Positions 18,923-28,591 are shown, counted from the first letter of the stretch. The stretch is 64,000 nucleotides of DNA from Kofleriaceae bacterium (GCA_018057825.1 JAGPCY010000010.1:1-64000); one strand, 5' to 3'. Numbers and translations: made by a program. Notes: generated from the letters alone by a model not told the origin.

Positions 18923-20266
18923 ATGCGCAGGGCGCTCGCGTGTCTGGTCCTGACCGCGGCGAGCACCGCGACCACCGCGACCACCGGGGCCGCCGATCCG
19001 GTCACCGACGCCCGCGCGCTGGCCGATCGCGCGGCCGAGGCCCAGCGCCTCCTGGCCCACGCGCGCGCCGCGCGCGATCTCTTGTACTACCTGAGCGATC
19101 CGCGCGGCCTCCAGGCCGAGCTGTACCAGGCCTACGAGGCGGTCGACCGCGATCCGATCACCGGGCCGCTCCTGCGCAATCTGCTCAACCTGTACCGCGG
19201 CCGGACCCTCGAGCTCGCGACCCAGGTCCAGGCGCTGGGCGACACCGCGACCCCGGCCTCGCTCAGCGTCGGCCTCGGCCTGACCTGGGACGCGCCGATC
19301 TGCCGGCTGCTCGAGCTGTCGGCCAGCGGCTCGGGCTTCTACGAGGACGGCGGCGCGTCGGCGGCGCTGGCCTGGGGCGTCGGCGGATGCCTGCCGCTGC
19401 CGTTCAACACGATCTCGGTCGGCTACCGCGGGCGCCGCGACGTCCGGCGGTCGCTCCTGGCGGTGCCGGTCATCGACGACGATCGCAACACCGGCGACAC
19501 CGTCTACGGCGACCTGCGCTTCTATCGCTGGCTGTCGGAGCACCACCAGATCGACGCCGGGCCGCTGGCGATGCAGTTCGACTGGACGCGCGGCGACGGG
19601 GTCGCGACCTCCCTGCAGGTGTGGGGCTCGATCGCGCCGGTTCACTGGGCCCGGCGGGGCAAGGGCTACCGCGATCGCGACCAGACCTACGACTTCATGC
19701 GCCTGCGCTTCCAGACCCTCGACGCCGTCGGCGCGGCCAGCGACGCGCCGCTGACCTTCGCGATGTCGCCGCTCGCGGTCGACGGGGTGATGGTCGGCGA
19801 CGTCGCCCTCGGCCTCGACCTCGGCTGGCAATCGGCGCAGTGGACCACCGGCGCGGCCCAGCCGCCGTCCTACACCACCGTCCACGTCGACGCCGCGGTC
19901 ACGACCGGCACCGAGCGCACCACGCTCGAGGTCCATGCGCTGCGCACGCTGCAGCCGGTGTCGACCGCGCTCATCCTCGACGAGCATCGCCTGACCGGCC
20001 GACTCGACCTCGCGCGCGCCGCGGCCTGGCTGCGCCTCGACGGCTTCCTGTCGCGGGCCCGGCTGCGCGGCGCCGCAGTGACCACCGATCGGGCCTGGAC
20101 CTGGGGCGCCGGCGGCGACTTCACGATGCTCCTGACCGACCACCTGTCGATCTATGTCCGGGCCGAGGGCGCCCGCAACGTGATCGTCGATCCGGGACCG
20201 ATCTCGACCCGCTTCGAGCTACGCGGCACGGCCGGCGTCACCGCCGACTACCGCAGCAAGCTGTGA
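18923..20266 (+). CDS. secreted, barrel-like hypothetical protein
   Basis: A 447-residue protein with an N-terminal signal peptide, a short Ala/Arg-rich helical segment (about residues 25-75), and then alternating beta-strand sequence to the end (SLSVGLGLTWDAP, LTFAMSPLAVDGV, TRFELRGTAGVTADY). It looks like an outer-membrane or periplasmic beta-rich protein. It is divergent from the IgGFc-type lipoprotein. Family not recognised. Its stop is the first of four TGA codons in a 15-nt tandem repeat. Confidence 0.7.
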   Translation: MRRALACLVLTAASTATTATTGAADPVTDARALADRAAEAQRLLAHARAARDLLYYLSDPRGLQAELYQAYEAVDRDPITGPLLRNLLNLYRGRTLELATQVQALGDTATPASLSVGLGLTWDAPICRLLELSASGSGFYEDGGASAALAWGVGGCLPLPFNTISVGYRGRRDVRRSLLAVPVIDDDRNTGDTVYGDLRFYRWLSEHHQIDAGPLAMQFDWTRGDGVATSLQVWGSIAPVHWARRGKGYRDRDQTYDFMRLRFQTLDAVGAASDAPLTFAMSPLAVDGVMVGDVALGLDLGWQSAQWTTGAAQPPSYTTVHVDAAVTTGTERTTLEVHALRTLQPVSTALILDEHRLTGRLDLARAAAWLRLDGFLSRARLRGAAVTTDRAWTWGAGGDFTMLLTDHLSIYVRAEGARNVIVDPGPISTRFELRGTAGVTADYRSKL

Positions 20267-20317
20267 GCCAGCAGGCGGTGAGCCAGCAAGCTGTGAGCCG
20301 GCGAGCTGTGAGCCGCC
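20258..20317. repeat. four 15-nt tandem units, each with an in-frame TGA
   Basis: Four copies of about AAGCTGTGAGCCAGC span the stop codon of the upstream gene. Since the unit is five codons long, each copy repeats the TGA in the same frame, giving four stops in a row. The array ends 3 nt before the stop of the convergent small gene. Confidence 0.75.
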
Positions 20318-20320
20318 GCC

Positions 20321-20638
20321 TCAGTCGGCGTCGCCGTCGACCACGGTGATCCGCGGCCGATCGTCGACCTCCTCGTCGCGATCGCGGCTGCGGTCGCCCC
20401 GATCGGAGTCGCCATCGGTGGTCGCGAGCTTGACCGCGGGCTCAGCCGGCTTCTTCTTGATCGGGCGCTTCTTGCGGGCGACCGGGCGCTTCTTCGCCGG
20501 CGCGGCGGTGGCGGCCGGCTTCTTCTTGTTGGGCTTCCAGAGCTGGGCCTCGGCGGCCCCGGCCGAGGCCAGGCCGACCGCGGCGGCCAGGGCGGCGGCG
20601 AACAGCGTGCGGAGCGTCACCCGAAGAGCGTGCCACAC
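20321..20638 (-). CDS. small basic exported protein
   Basis: A 105-residue protein with a signal peptide (LFAAALAAAVGLASAGAAEA), a Lys/Pro/Ala-rich middle (for example KKRPVARKKRPIKKKP) and an acidic Asp/Arg tail (DRSRDRDEEVDDRP). The charge-split, low-complexity layout suggests a disordered periplasmic or surface protein. A GTG six codons into this frame is an alternative start. Function unknown. Confidence 0.55.
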   Translation of the reverse strand: MWHALRVTLRTLFAAALAAAVGLASAGAAEAQLWKPNKKKPAATAAPAKKRPVARKKRPIKKKPAEPAVKLATTDGDSDRGDRSRDRDEEVDDRPRITVVDGDAD

Positions 20639-20730
20639 CGGCCCGGCCGACGCTCGCGCAATCCGCGGCTGTGACCGCGGCCACGGCCGTGGCAGCCAGC
20701 CGGCGCGGCTTCCGCGCTACACTCGTGCCC

Positions 20731-21102
20731 ATGGTCGCCGCCGCGCGCTGGTCCGCCGCTGCCCTGCTGGTCTTGGTCGCCTGCGGCGCCGACGAGCGCC
20801 TGCCGGCCGACGGCGCGGTGATCGACGCGTCCCCCGACGCGCCGATCGACGCCGGGATCGACGCTGACCTCCGCTGCGCGGCCTGCACCGCCGATCAGAT
20901 CTGCGTGCAGAGCTTTAACGGCACCTGCGGGACCTTCGCGGTCGAGTGCCAGCCGCGCAACCCGGCCTGCGAGGGCACGGCCTGCACCCCGGCGTGCAAC
21001 CTGTGGCACTGCCGCGCCGGCGGCGACGCCGGCCTCCTGACCTGCGAAGCGTCGCCGTGCGCCGGGGCGATCCCCGGCGCGCTCCACTGCTACGGCCCGT
21101 GA
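20731..21102 (+). CDS. Cys-rich lipoprotein
   Basis: A 123-residue lipoprotein. The signal ends at LLVLVAC, followed by an Asp/Ala-rich spacer (DASPDAPIDAGIDAD) of the kind common in Kofleriaceae lipoproteins, then a domain with about ten cysteines that probably forms disulfides. The ATG at 20731 is chosen over the longer frame because it places the signal at the N-terminus. The last bases overlap the methyltransferase GTG (GTGA). Confidence 0.7.
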   Translation: MVAAARWSAAALLVLVACGADERLPADGAVIDASPDAPIDAGIDADLRCAACTADQICVQSFNGTCGTFAVECQPRNPACEGTACTPACNLWHCRAGGDAGLLTCEASPCAGAIPGALHCYGP

Positions 21103-22016
21103 CCGACCGCGACGACGGCGACGCCCCCGACCTGGCGGCCGCGCCGATGCGCGCGATCCTCGCCCACGTCGAGGCCACCCTGGCCGGCGGCGCGGCCTGC
21201 GCGTGGATCGTGGTCGCCGACCCCGAGGCCAGCCGCACTCACTACAACGGCGAATGGGTCGACGGCGTGCGCCACCGACCGCTGCGGGTCTGGGTCGAGC
21301 TGGCGGATCGCCTGGGCGTGCGTCTGCGCCTGCGGCCGCGCCCGCCGGCCCGCCTGGCGATCGGCTTCGAGGCCCTGGCGGCGGCGCCGCCGGCCGGGCC
21401 GGCGCGCGAGCGCTACGGCGCCGACTCCGAGCTGGCGCGCATCGACAAGGCCGAGGAGCCTGGGCTCGTGCTCGACCTGGCCGAGGCCGTCGAGCGCGCC
21501 GCGCTGCCGCCGACGCCGCGGGTCCTCGAGCTCGGGTGCGGGTCCGGCTGGGCCCTGGCGCTCGTCCACGAGCTCGCGGCCGACCGCGCACCCCACCTGG
21601 TCGGGGTCGATCACAGCCCGAGCGCGCTGGCCGCGGCCCGCGCGCGTCTGGGCCCACTCGCCGAGCTCCACGAGGCCGACCTGGCGACGCTGCCGAGCCT
21701 GGCGCTCGGCCGCTTCGATCTGGTGCTGGCGATCGGCGTGCTGCAGAGCCCAGGCGTCGACGACCGCGCGCTCCTCCGTCACGTCGTGCAAGACCGCCTG
21801 ACCGCGACCGGCGCGGTGATCTTCGGCGTACCCAACTGTCGGTACCGCGACGGCGTGCTAGTGCCGGGCGCGCGGATCCGCAACCTGCGGCAGCCCGAGC
21901 TCGGCCTGGTGGTGAAGGACCTGGCGTTCTACCGCAAGTACCTCCAGCAGCACGATCGCGAGGTGTGGATCACCGGCCGCCACTACTTGTTCGTCACCGG
22001 CGCGGCCCGGAGGTGA
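21099..22016 (+). CDS. SAM-dependent methyltransferase
   Basis: A 305-residue cytoplasmic class I methyltransferase. The SAM-binding motif I is VLELGCGSGWALALVHEL, with motif II around LVGVDHSPSALAAARARL and motif IV in FDLVLAIGVLQSPG. The N-terminal roughly 130 residues are extra and may bind substrate (KTHYNGEW-like patch). It starts with GTG overlapping the lipoprotein stop. The substrate is unknown. Confidence 0.8.
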   Translation: MTDRDDGDAPDLAAAPMRAILAHVEATLAGGAACAWIVVADPEASRTHYNGEWVDGVRHRPLRVWVELADRLGVRLRLRPRPPARLAIGFEALAAAPPAGPARERYGADSELARIDKAEEPGLVLDLAEAVERAALPPTPRVLELGCGSGWALALVHELAADRAPHLVGVDHSPSALAAARARLGPLAELHEADLATLPSLALGRFDLVLAIGVLQSPGVDDRALLRHVVQDRLTATGAVIFGVPNCRYRDGVLVPGARIRNLRQPELGLVVKDLAFYRKYLQQHDREVWITGRHYLFVTGAARR

Positions 22017-22043
22017 TCGCGGGGCTCGCCGCGAGCTCGGGGA

Positions 22044-22664
22044 TCACAGCGCGCAGGCGTCGCCGGCGATCCGGCCGCCGCCGTCGGGCGGCAGCCCGCC
22101 GATGACCTTGCCGCGCAGCGCGACCGGCGCGAACTCGGTGCGGCGGTTCTGGGCCCGACCTTCCGCGGTGCGGTTGTCGGCGATCGGCTTGGTCTCGCCG
22201 AAACCGACCGGCAGCAGGCGCTCGCAGGCGACGCCGTGGCGGATCAGGGCCCGCGCCGCGGCCACGGCCCGGGCCTCCGACAGCGCCTGGTTGGCGTCGT
22301 CGCTGCCCTGGGCGTCGGTGTGGACCTCGATCCGCACCTGGGTCATCGTCTCTTTGCTGGCGAGGAACGCGGCGACCGCGGCCAGGACCACGTCGCCGTC
22401 GGGGGTGACGTCGGCGGCGCCGGTGGCGTAGGTGACCGGGCGGCTCGGCACGATGCGGTTGTCGACGAACTCGACGGTGGCCGGCTCGGGCGGCGGCGCC
22501 GGCTCGGGTGCCGGTTCAGTGGCGGGGGCCGGATCGGTCGGGCCGGGCGCCGGTGCGGTCGTCGCCAGCGCCAGCGGCGCGGACGCGGGTCGGGTGGCCG
22601 CGGGGGTCGACGGACCGCAGCCGACCACGAGCAGGGCGAGGAGGGACGAGGCGGCGAGCTTCAC
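22044..22664 (-). CDS. OmpA-family peptidoglycan-binding lipoprotein
   Basis: A 206-residue lipoprotein. The GTG at 22664 puts a clean signal ([15 protein letters not shown]) at the N-terminus. A Pro/Ala linker follows, and the C-terminal OmpA domain includes [22 protein letters not shown] and [26 protein letters not shown], the family's peptidoglycan-binding core. It likely tethers the outer membrane to the wall. An ATG 18 codons upstream stays in frame but gives a poorer signal. Confidence 0.85.
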   Translation of the reverse strand: MKLAASSLLALLVVGCGPSTPAATRPASAPLALATTAPAPGPTDPAPATEPAPEPAPPPEPATVEFVDNRIVPSRPVTYATGAADVTPDGDVVLAAVAAFLASKETMTQVRIEVHTDAQGSDDANQALSEARAVAAARALIRHGVACERLLPVGFGETKPIADNRTAEGRAQNRRTEFAPVALRGKVIGGLPPDGGGRIAGDACAL

Positions 22665-22716
22665 CCTGCCAGCGTACGCCACCGCCGCCGCCGCGGCTGA
22701 GGTAACGTCACGCATC

Positions 22717-23349
<633 letters not shown>

Positions 23350-23357
23350 CGCAGCCC

Positions 23358-24329
23358 TCAGCCAAACAGCAGGCGGTAGTCGCGCGGCCGGGTGCCGAGC
23401 GTGCGCCGGAAGGCCCGCGCGAGCTGGGCGACGTCGGCGAAGCCGGCCGCGGCGGCGACCTGCTTGACCGCGCGCTCGCCGCTGGCCAGGAGTTCGCGGG
23501 CGCGCTCGACCCGCAGGCGCTCGATCAGCTTGGCCGGGGTGGTCCCGACCGTGGCCTGACACCGACGGTGCAGCGTCCGCACCGACCACCCGAGCTGGCG
23601 GGCCAGGCGCGGTACGTCGAGGCCGAGCAGGTGCGCGCGAGCCCACGCGATCCCCGGCGCCAGCGGGTCGCCGGACCGGGCCTGGGCCAGGAGCGCGTCG
23701 CTCCACTGCGACTGGAAGCCCGGGCGGCGGGCGTAGAGGACCAGCCGCGCCGCCGCGGCGTCGGCGACCTCGCGGCCGAGGTCGTCCTCGATCATCGCCA
23801 GCGCCATGTCGATGCCGGTGGTGACCCCGGCCGAGGTCCACAGCCGCCCGGTCCGGACGTAGATCGCGTCGCGGTCGACGGTGAGCGCGGGCCGGAACGC
23901 CGCCAGCCGATCGCACGCCGACCAGTGGGTGGCGGCGCGCTGGCCGTCGAGGAGGCCGGTGGCCGCGAGCACGAAGGCGCCCGAGCACACCGAGCCTAGG
24001 CGCTCGACCACCGGCGCCGCCCGCACGAGCCACGCCCGCAGCCGGCGATCGGCGATCGCGCCGCGCACCCCGGCCTCGTCGCCGCCGGCGATCAACACGG
24101 TGTCGCGCGCGGTCGGCCGCACGCCACCCAGGGCCCGGGTCGTGACCACGACGCCGCTCGACGACGTGATCGCCCCGCCGCCCGGGCTGGCCACGACCCA
24201 GTGATAGGCCCCGGGGCGGTGCTGGGCGGCGCCGGCGAAGGCCTCGAGGGGCCCGGTCAGGTCGAGGAGCTGGACGCCCGGGGAGGCGATCAAGACCACG
24301 CGACGGCGTGGGGAGCGCGAAGAGGCCAT
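23358..24329 (-). CDS. GlxA-type AraC regulator with DJ-1/PfpI domain
   Basis: A 323-residue transcription factor. The N-terminal DJ-1-fold domain (residues 8-175) has DLTGPLEAF, a nucleophile-elbow Cys in GSVCSGAFVLAATGLL, and ATHW. The C-terminal AraC helix-turn-helix pair (about 225-320) includes GFADVAQLARAFRRTLGTRPRDYR. Family members often sense small metabolites. It is divergent from a DJ-1-fold enzyme gene that it probably controls. Confidence 0.9.
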   Translation of the reverse strand: MASSRSPRRRVVLIASPGVQLLDLTGPLEAFAGAAQHRPGAYHWVVASPGGGAITSSSGVVVTTRALGGVRPTARDTVLIAGGDEAGVRGAIADRRLRAWLVRAAPVVERLGSVCSGAFVLAATGLLDGQRAATHWSACDRLAAFRPALTVDRDAIYVRTGRLWTSAGVTTGIDMALAMIEDDLGREVADAAAARLVLYARRPGFQSQWSDALLAQARSGDPLAPGIAWARAHLLGLDVPRLARQLGWSVRTLHRRCQATVGTTPAKLIERLRVERARELLASGERAVKQVAAAAGFADVAQLARAFRRTLGTRPRDYRLLFG

Positions 24330-24339
24330 GGCAGAAATT

Positions 24340-24355
24340 ACGACTAGATTGTCGT
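24340..24355. promoter_or_regulatory. candidate operator between divergent DJ-1 genes
   Basis: ACGAC-TAGATT-GTCGT is an inverted repeat in the 60-nt AT-richer gap between the AraC-type regulator and the DJ-1-fold enzyme. Its central place between the two starts suggests a regulator site, but five-base arms are weak evidence. Confidence 0.35.
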
Positions 24356-24389
24356 TCGTGCCATCGCCCTTCGTCGCTAGGGTGACGGC

Positions 24390-25070
24390 ATGACCAACTC
24401 CACCGCCTTCGACGTCGTCCTGCTCGCGTTCCCCGGCCTGACCCAGCTCGACCTGACCGGTCCCTTCGAGCTGTTCGCGCGCCTGCCCGGCGCCCGCCTC
24501 ACCGTGGCCGCCAAGGTCGCGGGGCCGATCAAGGCCGACACCGGGCTCATCCTCCACGCCGACGCCAGCTACGCCCAGGTCGAGCGCGCCGACCTGCTGT
24601 TCGTGCCTGGCGGCTACGGCCAGATCGCCCAGATGGAGGACGCCGACACCCTGGCGTTCCTCGGCCGGGTCGGGGCCGAGGCCCGTTGGGTCACGTCGGT
24701 GTGCACCGGCGCCCTGCTCCTCGGCGCCGCCGGGCTCCTGCGCGGCTACCGCGCGGCCACCCACTGGATGTATCAGGACCTGCTGGCGGCCTACGGCGCG
24801 ATCGCCACCGCGGAGCGCGTCGTGATCGATCGCAACCGCATGACCGCGGGCGGGGTCACCGCCGGCATCGACTTCGGCCTGCAGGTGATCGCCGAGGTGG
24901 CCGGCCCCGAGGCGGCGCAACAGGCCCAGCTCGAGCTCGAGTACGATCCGCAGCCGCCCTTCGCTTGCGGCCACCCGCGGTCGGCGCCGCCGGCCCTGGT
25001 CGACGCCGTCCGCGCCCGGTTCGCCGCCCGCCTGTCGCGCCGACGCGCCCAGACTACGGCGCCGGCGTGA
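24390..25070 (+). CDS. DJ-1/PfpI-family enzyme, isonitrile-hydratase-like
   Basis: A 226-residue cytoplasmic protein of DJ-1 fold. DLTGPFELFARLP near the start, nucleophile C105 in VTSVCTGALLLGAAGLL, ATHW (H125) and GGVTAGIDFGL match the isonitrile hydratase (InhA) branch, which hydrates isonitriles to N-substituted formamides. The substrate here is not proven. Its 3' end overlaps the convergent DUF4241-like gene by 17 nt. Confidence 0.85.
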   Translation: MTNSTAFDVVLLAFPGLTQLDLTGPFELFARLPGARLTVAAKVAGPIKADTGLILHADASYAQVERADLLFVPGGYGQIAQMEDADTLAFLGRVGAEARWVTSVCTGALLLGAAGLLRGYRAATHWMYQDLLAAYGAIATAERVVIDRNRMTAGGVTAGIDFGLQVIAEVAGPEAAQQAQLELEYDPQPPFACGHPRSAPPALVDAVRARFAARLSRRRAQTTAPA

Positions 25071-25842
25071 GGCGCAGCGCCACCGCCTCGCCGGCGTCGT
25101 CGAGCCCCCAGGCCACCTCGGCCGCGGCGGCGTCGAAGACGATCGCCACACAGCTCCCCTGGCGCTCGGGCTGATAGCTCGCCCACCCCCAGCCGCCCGC
25201 GTAGTGCTCCTCGAGGAGCTGGCGCTCGATCGCCCGGAAGCTGGGCGTGGGGAATCCTCCGGCCTCGGCCGCGATCGCCGCGAAGGCGTCGCGATCCGCC
25301 AGCGCGACCACCCCGGCCTCGAGGTCGACCCGGGCCACCACGTCCCACCTCGCCACCGCCCCGGCGCCAAGCCGCGCCACCAGCGCCGCCGGCCGGCCCT
25401 CCGCCAGCGTCAGCTCGACCGCATACTCCCCCTCGGCGATCGGCCGCTCGAGGATCACCCCCGCCGCCGCCACCGGGTCCGCCACCGCCAGGCGCCCCGA
25501 CCGCACCACCACCTCCGGCAACCCCGCCGCCTCCTTCACCCTCGCGCCCCCCTGCCCCCCCGTCGCCGCCTTGGCAACCCTCCCCTCTCTCGACTTCTCA
25601 CCCTTCGCCACCTTGGCCACCGTCGCCGCCCTCACTCTCGGCTTCGCGCCCTTCGCCACCTTGGGCTTCGCGCCCTTCACCGCGGCCGTCATCTGGGCCT
25701 TCGCCTCGGGCTTCACCGCCACCTTGGCCTTCCCCGCCTCGGGCTTCGCCTTCGTCTTGGCCTTCCCCGCCGCCGTCACCTTGGCCTTCGCCGCCGCCGC
25801 CACCTTCGCGCCGCGCTGGGACCCACGAACAGCTCGACTCAT
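25054..25842 (-). CDS. DUF4241-like protein with histone-H1-like Lys/Ala tail
   Basis: A 262-residue protein. Residues 1-105 are an AKAK/AAVK-type tail resembling the basic tail of histone H1. Residues about 110-262 resemble DUF4241 (SGRLAVADPVA, GEYAVELTLAEG, VARVDLEAGVVALADRDAF, and a VVFD-like block). The tail would be positively charged and could bind nucleic acid or anchor the domain. The function of DUF4241 is unknown; some members sit with toxins. Confidence 0.68.
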   Translation of the reverse strand: MSRAVRGSQRGAKVAAAAKAKVTAAGKAKTKAKPEAGKAKVAVKPEAKAQMTAAVKGAKPKVAKGAKPRVRAATVAKVAKGEKSREGRVAKAATGGQGGARVKEAAGLPEVVVRSGRLAVADPVAAAGVILERPIAEGEYAVELTLAEGRPAALVARLGAGAVARWDVVARVDLEAGVVALADRDAFAAIAAEAGGFPTPSFRAIERQLLEEHYAGGWGWASYQPERQGSCVAIVFDAAAAEVAWGLDDAGEAVALRLTPAP

Positions 25843-25972
25843 CCCTCCACCCTACACCCGAGCCCCACCTGATCGGCGATCCACCTCCGGACCGCTGGTT
25901 CACGCATGTGGTTCCGGATACCCGCCCGGTAGAAACCACCACCCCCGCGCCCCACGCACCGGGTTCAAAGGA

Positions 25973-26548
25973 TCACAGATCCTCCGCCCGACGGCGCCGC
26001 ATGACCTCGATCACCGTCGAGGCCTTCTTCAGCTTGTCGCCGATGATCTTGTCGTCGACCGGGTAGTCGGTGCGGAAGGCCAAGCCGTCCTCGTACAGCG
26101 CCTCGCGAGCCTCGTCGTTGTCGAGGTACTGCGCGAGCTTCTTGCCCTTGTAGTTCTGCTTGGGCAGCCCCGGGACCTTGCTCTCGAGCCAGGTCATGAG
26201 GTCGCCCATCACCGTCCGGCACACCGACAGGTCGGCGGCCAGGCCGTCGAACAGGTCGGGGAAACGCTCGCGGTAGACGTCACCCTCTTCCGCCGCGGTC
26301 TCGGCGACCTGCTGCAGCGCCAGGCGGAGCAGCAGCGCGTCGTCGGCGAAGCTCGCCACCGCCTCGTTGCGGTCGGAGACGAAATCGTTGGGCGAGACCA
26401 CGTACATGATCGCGCCGACCGCGATCTCGCGGCTCGACCGCGGCAGGTTCTCGTCGTCCATCGCCTCGAACGCGATCTTGAGGTCGTGGGGGAGGGAAAC
26501 CAGCCAGGTCTTGAGCAGCTCGACGAATCGAGCTTCCGGAGTCGACAC
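25973..26548 (-). CDS. DUF1232 (YkvA-like) protein
   Basis: A 191-residue protein with a DUF1232 segment (EIAVGAIMYVVSPNDFVSD; the family usually reads SPIDLIPD) near residues 45-65. The rest is helical and charged, ending in KASTVIEVMRRRRAEDL. The GTG at 26548 was chosen; the longer frame upstream has a poor N-terminus. YkvA relatives are small membrane-associated proteins of unknown function. Confidence 0.72.
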   Translation of the reverse strand: MSTPEARFVELLKTWLVSLPHDLKIAFEAMDDENLPRSSREIAVGAIMYVVSPNDFVSDRNEAVASFADDALLLRLALQQVAETAAEEGDVYRERFPDLFDGLAADLSVCRTVMGDLMTWLESKVPGLPKQNYKGKKLAQYLDNDEAREALYEDGLAFRTDYPVDDKIIGDKLKKASTVIEVMRRRRAEDL

Positions 26549-26717
26549 GAGACGTTCTCTTTTGCAGGGCCCGAGGGCCGGTGAACAGGACAGGGCCACG
26601 TCGGCCCCGCCCGTGAGTACCAGCCGGACCACCGAAACACAACCCCTGCCGTCGAGTGGCAAAGCCCAGCGCTACGATTCCGATCGGTTGGGCCGGCGTG
26701 CTACCCTGAAATCCCTC

Positions 26718-28226
26718 GTGGCCGCCAAGCGCTCGCCCATCCTTGGCTACAACCACAATGTCCGCTACCGCGGCATCGTGTTTCATATCCAGACCGAGGA
26801 CTCCGGGATCATCAACCCGCACGTCTTCACCCACCTGTTTCACGGTGGCGTGATCATCTCGACGCGCAAGCTGGTCTACGACCCCGACGCCAACGACGAC
26901 GCGGTCAAGTCCCTCATGCAGGCCCAGCACAAGGCCGTCATGAAGGACCTGCGGCGCGGCACCTTCGACGACAAGATCGACTCGTACCTGGGCGGCACGC
27001 CGGGCCTCTTGCCGCGGGAAGTGGCGATCGAGGCCGCGGACCCCGGGGTCGGCCCCGAGCTGCCACCGCCGGCCCTGGCCGCGCCTGCTGTGCTGGCGCC
27101 CGCGCCGGTCGCCCCCGTCGAGCCGGTGGCTGCTGCGCCCGCGCCGGTCGCCCCCGTCGAGCCGGTGGCGCCGCCCGAGTCCGAGCCGCTGGTCATCGAG
27201 TCCTGGCCGCCGCCGGCGCCCGCGGACCCCGAGCTCGCGGTCATCACGTCACCCCTTCCGGAGGAGCCCGCGCTGCCGGTCGGTCGCGCCCCGACCCTCG
27301 AGTCGGGCCCCCACCGCGTGCCGGCGGTGATGGCCGCCCTCGACTCGGTGCCGGTCCTGACCGCGCCGGTAACGGACGCGACGGTGCCGATGACGATCTT
27401 GCCCGACCTCGACGTCGACCTGCCGCGTCGGCGGTCGAGCGGCTCGACGCCGCCGCCGGTGCGGGTGGCCTTCACCGACCTCGAGCCCGGGCGGGCCCCG
27501 ACCGAGCGCGCCGCCAACCCGCCGCCGTTGCCGCCGGTCGAGTTCGAAGCGCCGGTGACCCGCCAGGATGTCTCGGAGGCGATGCGGGCGATCCAGGTCA
27601 CCGACGAGGAGCTGACCGCCGCCGGCCTCGGCGAGGCGGCCGAGATCCACTCGCCGGCGCCGCCCTCGGCGCCCGTGCCGCCCGGCCTGGTGCCGCCGCC
27701 CGCCGAGGGCAGCACCTATCAGCTCGGGCGCAAGGCCATGGCTCCCGAGGTGGCTGGGCCGCGGCCGCCGATCCCACGCCCCGCGGCGCGCCCACCGATC
27801 CCGGCGCCGCGCACGGTGAGCCCCCAGAGCAGCGGCATCGCCACGCCCCGGGCGCCGACGCCGACCAGCTCGGCGATCCCGACCCCGTCGCGGGCCGTCC
27901 CGCCGGCGCCGCCGCGCGCGACCCCGCCTCCGGTCCCACCGGCTCGGCCCGCTCCGGCGGCGCGAGCGCCGACGCCGCCGGCCAGCGCGTTGCCCCGCGT
28001 CCCCACCCCCCCGGCGGCTACCGCTCCGGTGCGCGGCCGACCGACCAGCGGGGGGGTCGTGGTGTCGCGGCCGGCGGTGATCGTCGGCGGCAAGGGCGCG
28101 CCGACCGCGCCGCCGACCAAGGTCCGCCGCGCCCGCGAGTCGACCTTCGGCAGCGACCTCATCTCCGAGCGCAGCCTCGACGAGGTCATCCTGGCGTATC
28201 TATCCGAGGACACCTCCGACGAATGA
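26718..28226 (+). CDS. conserved myxobacterial protein with long Pro-rich linker
   Basis: A 502-residue cytoplasmic protein. Residues 1-90 are a compact conserved domain (ILGYNHNVRYRG, FHIQTEDSG, HVFTHLFHGG, LMQAQHKAVMKDL) that I associate with Myxococcota proteins of unknown function. Residues about 105-470 are a Pro/Ala/Val-rich disordered linker. The last 30 residues are a second conserved block (FGSDLISERSLDEVILAYLSED). The GTG at 26718 starts right at the domain. The stop overlaps the glutaredoxin ATG. Confidence 0.72.
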   Translation: MAAKRSPILGYNHNVRYRGIVFHIQTEDSGIINPHVFTHLFHGGVIISTRKLVYDPDANDDAVKSLMQAQHKAVMKDLRRGTFDDKIDSYLGGTPGLLPREVAIEAADPGVGPELPPPALAAPAVLAPAPVAPVEPVAAAPAPVAPVEPVAPPESEPLVIESWPPPAPADPELAVITSPLPEEPALPVGRAPTLESGPHRVPAVMAALDSVPVLTAPVTDATVPMTILPDLDVDLPRRRSSGSTPPPVRVAFTDLEPGRAPTERAANPPPLPPVEFEAPVTRQDVSEAMRAIQVTDEELTAAGLGEAAEIHSPAPPSAPVPPGLVPPPAEGSTYQLGRKAMAPEVAGPRPPIPRPAARPPIPAPRTVSPQSSGIATPRAPTPTSSAIPTPSRAVPPAPPRATPPPVPPARPAPAARAPTPPASALPRVPTPPAATAPVRGRPTSGGVVVSRPAVIVGGKGAPTAPPTKVRRARESTFGSDLISERSLDEVILAYLSEDTSDE

Positions 28227-28489
28227 GCGCCAAGGTCGAGCTGTACACCCGCGCCTACTGCCCGTATTGCTGGCGGGCCGAGCGCCTGCTCAAGAGCAAG
28301 GGCGTGGCCTTCGAGCACCACGACCTCACCGGCGACGACGCCCGCCGGGCCTGGCTTGCCCAGGTCACCGGGCGCACGACCGTGCCGCAGATCTTCATCA
28401 ACGGCCGCGCGGTCGGCGGCTACGACGATCTGGCCGCGCTCGATCGCGCTGGCCAGCTCGACCGGCTGCTGGCGGAGCCGCCGGCGTAG
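28223..28489 (+). CDS. grxC: glutaredoxin 3
   Basis: An 88-residue dithiol glutaredoxin with CPYC (C13-P-Y-C16), the TVPQIF cis-Pro loop and the GGYDDL glutathione-binding end. It reduces disulfides and glutathione mixed disulfides in the cytoplasm. It is translationally coupled (ATGA) to the linker protein upstream. Array C starts right after its TAG. Confidence 0.93.
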   Translation: MSAKVELYTRAYCPYCWRAERLLKSKGVAFEHHDLTGDDARRAWLAQVTGRTTVPQIFINGRAVGGYDDLAALDRAGQLDRLLAEPPA

Positions 28490-28580
28490 GGGACCGAGGC
28501 CGAGACCGAGGCCGAGGCCGAGACCGAGACCGAGGCGGAGACCGAGGCGGAGACCGAGGCCGAGGCGGAGGCCGAGTCGG
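28490..28580. repeat. hexanucleotide array C (GAGACC/GAGGCC)
   Basis: About 90 nt of GAGACC, GAGGCC and GCGGAG-type units lie between the convergent grxC and cysS genes, touching the grxC stop and ending 11 nt before the cysS stop. No separate terminator hairpin is evident. Confidence 0.85.
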
Positions 28581-28591
28581 AAGCTAGCAGG

